This document shows positions 1 through 11,513 of a stretch of DNA of 64,000 nt, piece by piece. Both the position numbers and the translations under genes were made by a program. Each line of letters starts with the position of its first letter. Position 1 is the stretch's first letter. This stretch comes from Aquicella lusitana. Its GTDB lineage: Bacteria; Pseudomonadota; Gammaproteobacteria; DSM-16500. The DNA lies in contig NZ_LR699114.1 in assembly GCF_902459475.1 (NCBI RefSeq), forward strand, positions 1,302,001 through 1,366,000. The letters run 5' to 3'. The notes beneath the pieces were generated by a model that saw only the letters and a list, made by a program, of their open reading frames with translations, searched no databases and had not been told where the DNA came from.

Positions 1-2324
1 CAGTACGTGAAGTCTTCATTCGGCTGTACGAGGAAGGACTGATTTACCGTGGTAAACGACTGGTCAACTGGGATCCCGTTCTCCTGACGGCCATCTCCGA
101 TCTGGAAGTCATTAATGAGGAAGAAGACGGCAAGCTCTGGCATATCCGCTACCCGCTTGCCAATGGCAAGGATCATATTATCGTCGCCACGACGCGGCCT
201 GAAACCCTGCTGGGTGACGTTGCGATCGCCGTGCACCCTGATGATGAACGCTACAAGCACCTTGTAGGCAAACAGGTACAATTGCCTTTAACAGACCGCA
301 CCATTCCCGTGATTGCCGATAACTATGTCGATCCCCTGTTTGGTACCGGCTGTGTAAAAATCACGCCTGCCCATGATTTCAATGACTATGCAGTAGGCGC
401 TCGCCATGGTTTTGAACCGATCAACATCTTCACTCCCACTGCCCATCTGAATGAAAATACACCACCGGCTTACCAGGGCATGGAACGGTTTAAAGCACGC
501 GAGCAAATCGTCAAAGACCTGGAAGCGCATGGCCTTATTGAAAAAGTAGACAAACATAAACTGAAAGTCCCGCGCGGCGATCGATCTCACACGGTGATCG
601 AGCCTTATCTTACGTATCAATGGTATGTGCAATCCAAACCACTCGCTGAGCCTGCGATACGCGCAGTGGAAAACGGCGATATCCGCTTTGTGCCTGATAA
701 CTGGAATAAAACTTATTTCCAGTGGATGCACAATATCGAAGATTGGTGTATTAGCCGCCAGCTGTGGTGGGGCCATCGTATTCCTGTCTGGTATGATGAG
801 TCTGGCAAGAGTTACGTAGGGCATGATGAAAGCGATGTGCGTCAGCGTTATCAGCTAGCAGAAGACCTTCCTCTCAAGCAAGATGAAGATGTGCTGGATA
901 CTTGGTTTTCTTCCGCGCTCTGGCCCTTTTCTTCGTTGGGTTGGCCCGAGCAGACAGCGGATTTTAAAACTTTCTTTCCTACCAATGTCCTGGTCACCGG
1001 TTTTGACATTATCTTTTTCTGGGTCGCCCGCATGATCATGATGAGCCTTAAATTTACCGGACGAGTTCCTTTCCAACAGGTTTACATCACAGGTCTCATT
1101 CGTGATGCGGAAGGGCACAAGATGTCAAAATCCAAAGGCAATGTGCTGGATCCCATTGACCTCATTGACGGCATTTCGCTGGATGAGCTGGTGCAAAAGC
1201 GCACCTACGGATTGATGCAGCCTGTCATGGCACAGAAAATCACCAAAGCGACGCAAAAAGAGTTTCCGGAAGGCATTCCCGGCTATGGCACCGACGCATT
1301 ACGTTTTACTTTCTGCTCAGTTGCTTCGTACACACGCGAAATCCGTTTTGATATTAACCGGCTTGCGGGTTATCGCAATTTTTGCAATAAACTCTGGAAT
1401 GCATCGCGTTATGTTCTGATGAATACGGAAGGTCACGACACAGGCTCGGATCCGACCGCTGCGATGGCTTTTTCATTGCCCGATCGCTGGATTCTGTCAC
1501 GACTGCAAAATACAATCGAGGAAGCGCATGCGGCGCTTCAACAATACCGGTTCGATCTGCTTGCGCAAGCCCTCTACGATTTTACCTGGAATGAGTTTTG
1601 CGACTGGTATCTGGAATTATCAAAACCTATCCTGACTTCCCAGGAGAGCACTACCGAACAGTTGCGCGGCACGCGCCATACGCTCGTCAATGTACTTGAA
1701 ACTTTATTACGCCTCCTGCATCCACTTATGCCTTTTATCACAGAAGAAATCTGGCAGCGTATTGCGCCACTCACCGGTAAAGAAGGCAAAACAATCATGC
1801 TTCAATCCTATCCGCAGCCGGATTCACGTTTCATTAATGAAACCGCTGTCAGGGAGCTGGAATGGATCAAGCAGGTAGTAATAGCTATTCGCACCATTCG
1901 CAGTGAAATGAACATTTCCCCTGGCAAACAACTCTCTGTACTCTTTCGCAAGGGTACGGAATCAGACAAGCATAATACTGAACAGCACCAGCATCTACTG
2001 ATGACATTGGCAAAGCTCGCGTCCATCAACTGGTTATTGGCTGATGAAACACCTCCACAGGCTGCCACCGCCTTTGTCAGTGAACTGGAAATTTTTATTC
2101 CGCTTGCTGGCTTTATCAATAAAGAAGAAGAATCCGCACGGCTCAACAAGGAAATAGGGAAACTCCAAAAGGATCTTTCGCTGATTGAAAACAAACTTAA
2201 TAATCCGCAGTTTGTTGATAAAGCACCCGCTGAAGTTGTTGCAAAAGAACGCGCACGGCAGGAGGAGTTAACATCCACTCTTTTTAAACTCAGGAAACGG
2301 CTGGAACAAGTCATGGCGTTTTAA
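1..2324 (+). CDS. valS: Valine--tRNA ligase, 3' part (5' end outside window)
   Basis: Class I aminoacyl-tRNA synthetase that charges tRNA-Val in the cytoplasm. The frame is open from base 3, upstream of any start codon, so the N-terminus with the HIGH signature lies outside the window. Visible parts are the editing-domain segment with [10 protein letters not shown], the conserved [10 protein letters not shown] block, the catalytic KMSKS loop encoded at 1119-1133, the anticodon-binding helical region, and a C-terminal coiled coil with alternating Lys/Glu that is specific to ValRS. About 774 residues are present, so roughly the first fifth of the protein is missing. The next gene follows after about 200 bp containing a palindromic repeat. 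Identification is firm. Confidence 0.97.
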   Translation, partial: VREVFIRLYEEGLIYRGKRLVNWDPVLLTAISDLEVINEEEDGKLWHIRYPLANGKDHIIVATTRPETLLGDVAIAVHPDDERYKHLVGKQVQLPLTDRTIPVIADNYVDPLFGTGCVKITPAHDFNDYAVGARHGFEPINIFTPTAHLNENTPPAYQGMERFKAREQIVKDLEAHGLIEKVDKHKLKVPRGDRSHTVIEPYLTYQWYVQSKPLAEPAIRAVENGDIRFVPDNWNKTYFQWMHNIEDWCISRQLWWGHRIPVWYDESGKSYVGHDESDVRQRYQLAEDLPLKQDEDVLDTWFSSALWPFSSLGWPEQTADFKTFFPTNVLVTGFDIIFFWVARMIMMSLKFTGRVPFQQVYITGLIRDAEGHKMSKSKGNVLDPIDLIDGISLDELVQKRTYGLMQPVMAQKITKATQKEFPEGIPGYGTDALRFTFCSVASYTREIRFDINRLAGYRNFCNKLWNASRYVLMNTEGHDTGSDPTAAMAFSLPDRWILSRLQNTIEEAHAALQQYRFDLLAQALYDFTWNEFCDWYLELSKPILTSQESTTEQLRGTRHTLVNVLETLLRLLHPLMPFITEEIWQRIAPLTGKEGKTIMLQSYPQPDSRFINETAVRELEWIKQVVIAIRTIRSEMNISPGKQLSVLFRKGTESDKHNTEQHQHLLMTLAKLASINWLLADETPPQAATAFVSELEIFIPLAGFINKEEESARLNKEIGKLQKDLSLIENKLNNPQFVDKAPAEVVAKERARQEELTSTLFKLRKRLEQVMAF

Positions 2325-2390
2325 TGCGGATATTGATCTAATCGTCATTGCTGCGAAGGTTACCTATTTCGCTGATGAAACTTCACCCGT

Positions 2391-2414
2391 CATTGCGAGC
2401 GTAGCGAAGCAATG
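2391..2414. repeat. Palindromic intergenic repeat after valS
   Basis: The arms CATTGC and GCAATG flank a core GAGCGTAGCGAA that is itself partly symmetric. This resembles the short palindromic intergenic repeat seen in many proteobacteria (GTCATTGCGAGCG...AGCAATG). A degenerate copy of one arm (GTCATTGCTGCGAAG) lies about 45 bp upstream, from 2344. It may also act as a weak terminator for valS, but no U-tract follows the stem. Confidence 0.55.
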
Positions 2415-2485
2415 ATGATATCTTTTTGTTTTTAAATTAATTTTTAAAAGCAAAATTAAAAAAACAACCCTCTGCTCAAATGAAT

Positions 2486-2491
2486 TATAAT
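2486..2491 (+). promoter_or_regulatory. Candidate -10 element upstream of the HAD-motif gene
   Basis: A perfect TATAAT lies 36 bp upstream of the ATG at 2528. It lies downstream of the alternative in-frame ATG at 2480, which argues against that longer start. No convincing -35 hexamer is seen; the upstream region is A/T-rich. Confidence 0.45.
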
Positions 2492-2527
2492 TTAACTATG
2501 ATCTACATGGCCGTCAGGAGTCTCGGT

Positions 2528-4738
2528 ATGTTATTACATCAGCGACTCATCAAACAGATAAAAAATCCAGCCCCACAAAGAGCGATAAAAACAGCCGCGA
2601 TGCTGGATGTGGATCGCACTGTTACCGACCCGGGCGGTGAGTACCTTAATCGGGCAATGATGGATGCCTTGAAAGCACAAGGCATTACTGACATATTCTT
2701 TTTTACCACCATGACAGGATTTAATTTTACGCAAGAATTAGCGGGCAAAATTCCAGGCATCGAAAAGTCAAGTGAAGAAAATAGAATTTATACCCGCATG
2801 AGAATCATAGAAGAATACAAAAAAGCTGGCTTCAATGTGCGGGCTGTCGTTACTCCAATGGATTGTGTCGGAGATCATCCTGTTGGCTACTGGTATGATG
2901 AATATGCAAAAAAATATCAGGCCATACTGGAAAAAAGTAAAACCGCAGAAGATCCGGAACAGCTCGTAAAGGAAGCGAATGGATTTAGTGAGATGCTAAG
3001 AAATCAGGATCGGAAAGCATCATTAGTCGCGCATTATCTTTACAATGAGGGTAAATCCCCGAAAGATCGGGAAGATACAAAGGGATTCATGTATGAAAAG
3101 CTCATTGAGCACCTTCCTGCTGATATTGATTCGCTTATCTACTTTGATGACTCAGAAAAATGCCAGCAATCTGTACAAAAAGCACATGATAGAATAATGA
3201 GTGGTGACGAATCTACTCGTTCCACATTGACAACACAGCCTGAAATACAACAAAACGTTCCGGTAAGTGAAATTAGCATACCCCAATTAAGTGATTTACA
3301 AAAAAGAGTTGTACCTACAACCGTGGCTGGTTTTACCTATTTTGATCCGAAGGAAAATGAGGACGAGACTTATAGTGTCGATTATGGCAATTATACCCAG
3401 ATGATTCATAATCACCATAATCAAGTCGTTCAAGATAAAAAGATGGAATTAGCCATCCAAGGAGAACTCTTTAGAATATTATCCGATCCAGAATTGATGG
3501 ATGACGCTGTTTATGCTAGAGGTTCAGCGAAAATCAAGGGTATTCCTGTTTCTTTCTCCAAGTTGCCACAGGATTTGTTTGATCAGAATGGAGAAGTTAA
3601 AAAGGACGTAGCCGACCAAAATGGTATTTTCATTGATAAGGAACGAATTCAAGAAAGCGCCTTAAGAGATCACTTAGGAATTACAATTCAGGGATTAAGT
3701 ACCAGAGAAAGACTGATTTTGGAGGCTGCTGTTATGACAGCCAAAAAAAATGTAATTGACATGCTTTATGTCAAACAAACACCGGTTGATACACCTGATG
3801 ATGAAAAAGGTATCATACATACGACACTAACAAAAAACGCAAATCGGATCGTAAAATACACAATGCAGAAAATGGGTGCCTTGCACTTCAAACCGGATCA
3901 GCAACTTCAATTAACAAATGAATCAAAAGGCAAATTGCAAACGATGCTCGATAGCCAATGGGACATTAAAGCCTCTCTCCTACTTCACCGCATCAAATCA
4001 TTACAAGATATGTATTATGGGTTAGGAAGATCTCGCCATAGCAATGATATAAATAAATTACTTTCAGGCGTGACAAACTTGAAGGCGGACAATGCAAAGG
4101 ACAAATTTGCCGGCCTGGTTGGACTCTTAGAAACCGAATTTCAAAGGTGTGAAAATGAATTTTGCAAGCCTTTTTTAGGCATAGGAAAAGCAAAAACGAC
4201 CGATGATTTCATCAAAAGAATAAACAGCGACAGAAATGATTACCACTACCCCCGTCTGTTAGCACTGATATTACAAAGCGCGGAAAATGACCATCCAGGC
4301 TGCCTTGCAAAATATCCACCTGATGATAATAAAATATCAAGAATCAAACCTGGCCATCAAACCGAATACGTAAAAATACTTCCCGACTTAATGGATAGTG
4401 AAAGCTTAAGAGGAAACGACTTCAAAGAATTTAAGGAATTTGAAAAAGCATTGAATAAAGCCGGCTTTTCCCGCATTCAAATATATAGACTGTATTATAA
4501 TTATGATCCGGTAGGCATTCCAATGATCAAAGAAACGTGGCCCATATTAAAATCGCTAGATGAGACTACCTTTTCGCAATTCGTTAACGGCGACAAAGAG
4601 ATTGCTGTAGGAATTGCAAAAATATTAAAACAACCCATTGAAGACATTAAAAACATTAAAGGCGCCATTGATGCCTTAAACAAACGTCACCCTATCGATA
4701 TGACGCAACAAAAAAAAGTGGCCGCGTCGAAAACCTGA
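2528..4738 (+). CDS. Large protein with N-terminal HAD-phosphatase motifs, candidate effector
   Basis: Predicted 736-residue soluble protein. The first ~210 residues carry the haloacid-dehalogenase motifs in order: DVDRT at 27-31 (nucleophile Asp and acid/base Asp), a hydrophobic strand ending in Thr near 60, a Lys in DRKAS near 163, and YFDDSE near 205-210. This suggests a phosphohydrolase fold. The remaining ~500 residues are helical, without signal peptide or membrane segments, and I do not recognise a family. The start at 2528 is preferred over 2480 because AGGAG at 2515-2519 sits 8 bp upstream. Large single genes of this type lying between housekeeping operons are typical of Dot/Icm effectors in Legionellales; that role is inference. 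An IS element lies 55 bp downstream. Confidence 0.8.
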   Translation: MLLHQRLIKQIKNPAPQRAIKTAAMLDVDRTVTDPGGEYLNRAMMDALKAQGITDIFFFTTMTGFNFTQELAGKIPGIEKSSEENRIYTRMRIIEEYKKAGFNVRAVVTPMDCVGDHPVGYWYDEYAKKYQAILEKSKTAEDPEQLVKEANGFSEMLRNQDRKASLVAHYLYNEGKSPKDREDTKGFMYEKLIEHLPADIDSLIYFDDSEKCQQSVQKAHDRIMSGDESTRSTLTTQPEIQQNVPVSEISIPQLSDLQKRVVPTTVAGFTYFDPKENEDETYSVDYGNYTQMIHNHHNQVVQDKKMELAIQGELFRILSDPELMDDAVYARGSAKIKGIPVSFSKLPQDLFDQNGEVKKDVADQNGIFIDKERIQESALRDHLGITIQGLSTRERLILEAAVMTAKKNVIDMLYVKQTPVDTPDDEKGIIHTTLTKNANRIVKYTMQKMGALHFKPDQQLQLTNESKGKLQTMLDSQWDIKASLLLHRIKSLQDMYYGLGRSRHSNDINKLLSGVTNLKADNAKDKFAGLVGLLETEFQRCENEFCKPFLGIGKAKTTDDFIKRINSDRNDYHYPRLLALILQSAENDHPGCLAKYPPDDNKISRIKPGHQTEYVKILPDLMDSESLRGNDFKEFKEFEKALNKAGFSRIQIYRLYYNYDPVGIPMIKETWPILKSLDETTFSQFVNGDKEIAVGIAKILKQPIEDIKNIKGAIDALNKRHPIDMTQQKKVAASKT

Positions 4739-4792
4739 ACGGCTCGTTCGTAATAACAGGTACAATCTCATCAACAAATCCGCAACCTTAAG

Positions 4793-6000
4793 TGTAAAAG
4801 TTCCGACTTGATCTGACAGTTACCCGTTTTTCAGTTACGGTTTTACTGTCAGTTCAAGTTGAGATTATCAACTTTTTCCTTCCAGATTCTTTTACCATCA
4901 ATCAATGTCGCCATCGGAGTTCGGCCACAACACATTTTACCCTGATGTGTGCGTTCATTGTTGTAATAACCGAGCCAATCATCCAGATCTTTTTGCAACT
5001 CGTCAATAGTTGTGTAAACTTTCTTTCGGAAAGCAACCTGATAAAACTCATTCAGAATCGTCCTATGAAAGCGTTCACAGATGCCATTGGTCTGGGGTGA
5101 TTGAGCTTTCGTTTTGGTGTGCTCAATATCATTGAGCGCCAAATACAACTCGTAATCGTGTTGCTCTACCTTGCCGCAAAACTCAGTGCCACGATCCGTT
5201 AATACGCGCAGCAAGCCCAAGCCTTGTTCTTCAAAGAATGGCAACACACGATCATTTAACAGGTCAGCAGATGTAATCGGTGTTTTTGTGGTATATAGCT
5301 TGCAATGAGCCACTTTGGAGTAGGTATCAACAAATGTTTGCTGATAAATGCGCCCAACACCCTTGAGATTGCCAACATAAAAGGTATCTTGTGAACCAAG
5401 ATAGCCAGGATGTGCTGTTTCAATTTCACCGCAGGCCATATCATCGTCTTTTTTGCGTTCTAGCGCGGCCAGTTGTGCTTCAGTTAGAATTAAGTTCTCC
5501 TCGGCAGATTTCTTTTCCAGTGCGGTTAGACGCTGTTTAAATGATGCCAAATCATGCCTTAGCCAGATGCAACGAACACCGCTAGGAGAAACAAAAACAC
5601 CTCTTTTCCTAAGCTCATTACTGACTCTTAATTGACCATGCGCGGGGTACTCAATGGCATAGTCCAATACAGCATTCTCTGTAGCTTCATCGGTGCGGTT
5701 CTTGATGTTTGGCTGCCGTCTGCTCTTGTCGAACAAGGTCTCAATGCCTCCTTGCTCAACTGCTGATTTATAACGATAAAACGTATCTCTGGAGAAGCCC
5801 ATTACCTTGCAGGCTCTTGATACATTCCCTAGCTCTTCTGCCAAATTTAACAGACCGACCTTGTTTTTAATGATTTTTTGCGTACACTCGTACATAAGGT
5901 TACCTCTTTAATGTTTTGATTTTTACTCGACATAACTATCAAAACGGGTAACCTTACTTTTTTCAAGTAGCAAGTGTCAGATTAGATCGGAACTAATGCA
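4793..6000 (-). mobile_element. IS481-type insertion sequence, copy 1, complete
   Basis: A 1208-bp element with imperfect terminal inverted repeats: TGTAAAAGTTCCGACTTGAT at the left end pairs with the right end read in reverse, TGCATTAGTTCCGATCTAAT, and similarity continues for about 31 bp. It is flanked by a 7-bp direct repeat CCTTAAG at 4786-4792 and 6001-6007, the target-site duplication. One transposase gene fills most of it. It appears identical to the copy at 34015-35222. Intact ends, intact ORF and identical copies imply recent activity. Confidence 0.95.
4849..5895 (-). CDS. IS481-family DDE transposase, copy 1
   Basis: A 348-residue transposase that cuts and joins the ends of its insertion sequence. 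The N-terminal ~110 residues form a helix-turn-helix region (a segment with SRDTFYRYK), followed by an rve-type integrase core: the first catalytic Asp in VDTYSK, the second in LTDRGTEFCGK, and the Glu in the segment QSPQTNGICERFHRTILNEF, ending with the conserved YNNERTHQGK region. The start ATG lies about 105 bp inside the right end. The protein is identical to that of copy 2. No frameshift is seen, so it is probably functional. Confidence 0.95.
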   Translation of the reverse strand: MYECTQKIIKNKVGLLNLAEELGNVSRACKVMGFSRDTFYRYKSAVEQGGIETLFDKSRRQPNIKNRTDEATENAVLDYAIEYPAHGQLRVSNELRKRGVFVSPSGVRCIWLRHDLASFKQRLTALEKKSAEENLILTEAQLAALERKKDDDMACGEIETAHPGYLGSQDTFYVGNLKGVGRIYQQTFVDTYSKVAHCKLYTTKTPITSADLLNDRVLPFFEEQGLGLLRVLTDRGTEFCGKVEQHDYELYLALNDIEHTKTKAQSPQTNGICERFHRTILNEFYQVAFRKKVYTTIDELQKDLDDWLGYYNNERTHQGKMCCGRTPMATLIDGKRIWKEKVDNLNLN

Positions 6001-6218
6001 CCTTAAGCAATGACGAGAAAAAACATACTGAACGAGCCTGTAAATAAAATTTTGTGACTGCCTATTCTCAGCTAACCCATCGAAATAAGCGATAATAATA
6101 AACAGGAATAGGCAAGCATTCAAAATATGCATTAGCTTATTTTAGAAATGAATAAGCTTAAGCTTGTTTTCAGAAAAACCGCCACAACTCCTGATAGAAA
6201 GAGTTTGCTGAAGTTGTA

Positions 6219-6268
6219 ACTTTACTTTTTTCAAGCAGCAAGTGTCAGATCAGATCCGAACCGGTTCA
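6219..6268. mobile_element. Solitary degenerate end of a related insertion sequence
   Basis: This segment closely matches the right terminal ~50 bp of the complete element at 5950-6000: both contain TTACTTTTTTCAAG, AGCAAGTGTCAGAT and AGATC-GAAC, with a handful of differences. No matching left end or transposase sequence is seen nearby. It is best read as the remnant of an older, slightly divergent copy, or of a decayed second insertion next to the complete one. Confidence 0.7.
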
Positions 6269-6291
6269 TGTTAACTATACCAGCTTAACCA

Positions 6292-8283
6292 CTATCTTTT
6301 TTGTTTCACCGTATTTTGTGGTTCCTCTATACCCTCTTCAAGCTTCCGGCTATCGATTGATTTCTTTTTCTGACTTTTCTCATACAGCGTAATTAGGGAT
6401 GAAACATCTGCCAATTTGACAAAATCCCCGCTTGTGGAATTATTTCTCACCAAGCCGTCGCCCGCCAAACCAGCCGAGCTATCTGAATCTGGATTTTCAA
6501 AGATCAAAGAGAGCCTTTCGATTTTCTTGCTGATCTGCCGGCGCATGACGGGGTGTTTATTTTTTTCAGGGGCTGGCACAAGCGGCGCACTGGCTGATGG
6601 AACCACTACTGTCCGCGCTAACTCTTCCACAATTTTCCTTGTAGACAGTTCAACATTTTTTTCCTGGCTCGCATTCTCAGCTTTAATGATTGGCTTATCC
6701 TCACTCATCAGGGAAGGCGGCAGTGCTTCTGTCGCTTTTCCCTTCTCAGCATCCTCAAGCTTAACTGGTTCAACCCGCTCGGGTGTTTTTTCTTCAATCG
6801 TTTTTTCAATTTTCTTATCAACCGCCTTCGTCTGCTGCGCTCCCTTCTTTCGCCTGCGGTTTGCACCATCCAGTGCTTGCTGTAACGCTGCTCTTTCTGA
6901 TTCCAATTTTTCAGCTTTTTCTAAAAGGGTTTTTAAGGTTTTCAATTGAACTACCAGGGTTGTATCAACGCCCTTTTGCTTTTTAATAAAATTAAAATGC
7001 GTATGTTTGTGATTGTTATCGTCACGCAATGCGTTTTCTATTATCGCAATATACTGTTTGATTTCAGGAATACTGCCTTTTCCAATCGGATTTTGAACAT
7101 ACTTTTCAAGGGGCTCCAGCTCCTTTCTTATTTGTTCAATCCGTTTTCGTTTGTCATTACCCGATCTTGTATCTGCCTGTGCGGCGGAATAATCCTGCAA
7201 TTGCCTTAACGCGCCCTTGATTTCACTGTTATGATTTTCAATTGCTTTTTTTGCTGCATCGATTTTGATAATCTGCCTGCATCGCTTGTTAATGATAACA
7301 CGCTTATTTTGATTCAAAGAAAGTTCCGGCGTTTGACTCAGCTGGTTTGCAGGTACAACTTTCGTGCCTCGCGGTTCGTGTTGAAGCGATTTTTCATACA
7401 ATCTTTCACCTTTTCTCATCTCTTCCAAATCGATAGCCGCGGTCATTTTTTCATAAAGAAAATAATTTAATTTGGTTTGATCTTTTTCCAGTTTTTGTTC
7501 CAGTTCTCTTTGAATAACCTGCAGTTCCTTTACATATCGTTGCAGTGCATATTCGTTTTCAGCTATTTGCTGTCGAAGCTGGCTTCGCTCATACGAATCA
7601 CCCGTTTCCTCAAACCTTTTTTTATCCACACTAATGCGATCAAGCAACTTGGTAAAATGACCTGTGTAATAGACGAAACGTGGAATAATGACTTTGTTTT
7701 TATTTTCAATCAGGACAGCCTGCTTAGCCATTAAACTTTCAATCTCGGCTTTCAACTGCTTTGCTTCGGGCGTCAATCCTTCTTTTGTGCTATTTAAACG
7801 GCTGATCGAATCAAAGTTTAAAGCGGACAAAATCGCATTCGCTGTCTGATAATCGCGCCTGTTAAACTGCCTTCTCATAATGGCGATCCATCGCTCCATT
7901 GCAATAGTACGTTCATCTTTTGTTTCTTTGGAAAGCAAATCTTTTGCCGCTTCCAGGGCCAGTTGATCAGTAAAATTAAAACAGCGTTGATGGCTCAGCG
8001 GTGCTTTGGATTTATCGGCGGGAACTTGGGTAAGATCCGTCAGCTCCTTAACAAGATGCATGCTGATGCATTCCTGTATGTCCGCATACTTATTCACTGC
8101 CTTGCGATAGAGTTTTTTTAATTTTTTAAATCGCTTTGGCTCATTTTTAAGAGACGCGGCATTCGCCAGCAAATATGCTTCCATCTCTCCTATCAAACCC
8201 AAAAGAGTAGGCCTTTCGCCCTGAATTGCTATACTAATTTTATTAACTAACTCGCTTTCTCTCGCTGACCTTGTTGATGACAT
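6292..8283 (-). CDS. RasGEF-like domain protein with long coiled coil, candidate effector
   Basis: A 663-residue protein. Residues ~95-250 resemble the catalytic domain of Ras guanine-nucleotide exchange factors: AMERWIAIM, then NRRDYQTANAILSALNFDSI-SRL (the helix that in RasGEFs reads NF-slf-AILSALNSS-I-RL), and downstream IIPRFVYYTGHFTKL matching the RasGEF block around iPflG-yl-dL. Residues ~230-520 are strongly coiled coil. The C-terminal ~150 residues are low complexity with an acidic stretch EEGIEEP 15-20 residues from the end, like the E-block of Dot/Icm substrates. The ATG at 8283 is preferred over 8298 because GGGAGG lies 7 bp upstream. A PmrA-like box lies ~100 bp upstream. Bacterial RasGEF proteins are known as Legionella effectors; the domain call is by eye. 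Confidence 0.75.
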   Translation of the reverse strand: MSSTRSARESELVNKISIAIQGERPTLLGLIGEMEAYLLANAASLKNEPKRFKKLKKLYRKAVNKYADIQECISMHLVKELTDLTQVPADKSKAPLSHQRCFNFTDQLALEAAKDLLSKETKDERTIAMERWIAIMRRQFNRRDYQTANAILSALNFDSISRLNSTKEGLTPEAKQLKAEIESLMAKQAVLIENKNKVIIPRFVYYTGHFTKLLDRISVDKKRFEETGDSYERSQLRQQIAENEYALQRYVKELQVIQRELEQKLEKDQTKLNYFLYEKMTAAIDLEEMRKGERLYEKSLQHEPRGTKVVPANQLSQTPELSLNQNKRVIINKRCRQIIKIDAAKKAIENHNSEIKGALRQLQDYSAAQADTRSGNDKRKRIEQIRKELEPLEKYVQNPIGKGSIPEIKQYIAIIENALRDDNNHKHTHFNFIKKQKGVDTTLVVQLKTLKTLLEKAEKLESERAALQQALDGANRRRKKGAQQTKAVDKKIEKTIEEKTPERVEPVKLEDAEKGKATEALPPSLMSEDKPIIKAENASQEKNVELSTRKIVEELARTVVVPSASAPLVPAPEKNKHPVMRRQISKKIERLSLIFENPDSDSSAGLAGDGLVRNNSTSGDFVKLADVSSLITLYEKSQKKKSIDSRKLEEGIEEPQNTVKQKR

Positions 8284-8384
8284 TTTGGGGCCTCCCATTG
8301 GCCTTGGTTATTATTCAAACACTGCTCTTTTCTTTAACACTATGAGAATAAATAAAAAAATCTTTAAAAGCGTAACACCTGAAG

Positions 8385-8401
8385 CTTAAGGAAAACTTAA
8401 G
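8385..8401 (-). promoter_or_regulatory. PmrA-box-like direct repeat upstream of RasGEF-like gene
   Basis: CTTAAG-N5-CTTAAG, an exact match to the PmrA response-regulator consensus YTTAAK-N5-YTTAAK. In Legionella and Coxiella, PmrA activates many Dot/Icm effector genes. Ten bases after the promoter-proximal half-site, on the minus strand, is TACGCT, a weak -10 that keeps the most conserved TA and final T. The half-sites are palindromic, so the orientation is set by the neighbouring gene. Confidence 0.6.
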
Positions 8402-8518
8402 AATGAAGAATCAATGTATGAGAAAAAACTTGCTTGAACAATCTGAAAAGCTGGGTCATTGCTCATTGTTGCGATGCCAGTGAAACCTGACATCGCCACG
8501 CCAAGTCAAGACCGCTTC

Positions 8519-11010
<2,492 letters not shown>

Positions 11011-11212
11011 TTATATCTGAATGATGAACAATATTGAAAAAATTTTGCTTGGAGAGTAACAAAAAGCCTTTTCCACCGCAACGCCACCTGATAAATTAAT
11101 CAGATGTTAGCTTTATTTTCATCACCTTGCTTAATTCTTGACTCCCACCCCATATCATTTTAGGCTGTACAGGTTAAATGGATAAGCGTTCCCAAACTAG
11201 GAGATGATTTCA

Positions 11213-11425
11213 ATGCTAATGCGAATCTTTGTAGCCCTGATTATTATCATCGCAATTGCAGTCGGTATTTTTGCTCTTGTGCTTCCCCGCGACCAACTGG
11301 TCAAATTGATTGTATTCCGTGATTTCTTTGATGTGACCCTGCCCATCCTTGCCTTTGGCGCACTCGTCAAATATCTCTGCACCTGCTGCCATCACCATAA
11401 CCATTGTCACGATAAGAAAGACTGA
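11213..11425 (+). CDS. Small membrane protein with Cys/His-rich C-terminus
   Basis: A 70-residue protein. It has an N-terminal membrane helix (residues ~4-24, rich in Ile/Val/Ala), a short basic loop, a second hydrophobic stretch, and a C-terminal tail CTCCHHHNHCHDKKD that could bind a metal ion. The ATG at 11213 is chosen because AGGAG at 11199-11203 is 9 bp upstream; the in-frame ATG at 11204 has no spacing from it. Family not recognised. It is divergent from pyrG and convergent with tilS, apparently a single-gene unit. Confidence 0.65.
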   Translation: MLMRIFVALIIIIAIAVGIFALVLPRDQLVKLIVFRDFFDVTLPILAFGALVKYLCTCCHHHNHCHDKKD

Positions 11426-11479
11426 TTTATCTTGCTGAAAGAAGTTGTGATTGGAGAGTGCTAGAATACGCGTCTAGAC

Positions 11480-11510
11480 TTGTTATCCCCGCGCAGAGCG
11501 GGGATAACAA
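11480..11510. terminator. Perfect 13-bp hairpin between convergent genes
   Basis: Arms TTGTTATCCCCGC and GCGGGGATAACAA with a 5-nt loop. It lies between the 3' ends of the small membrane protein gene and tilS, so it probably terminates both. There is no long U-tract, and the GTTATCCCCGC-type arm also resembles dispersed palindromic intergenic repeats, so it could be a mobile repeat that serves as a terminator. Confidence 0.6.
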
Positions 11511-11513
11511 AAG

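Noticed and set aside
288-824. Long minus-strand open frame within valS
   Set aside because: It is antisense to strongly conserved ValRS sequence, has no ribosome-binding site and encodes no known motif.
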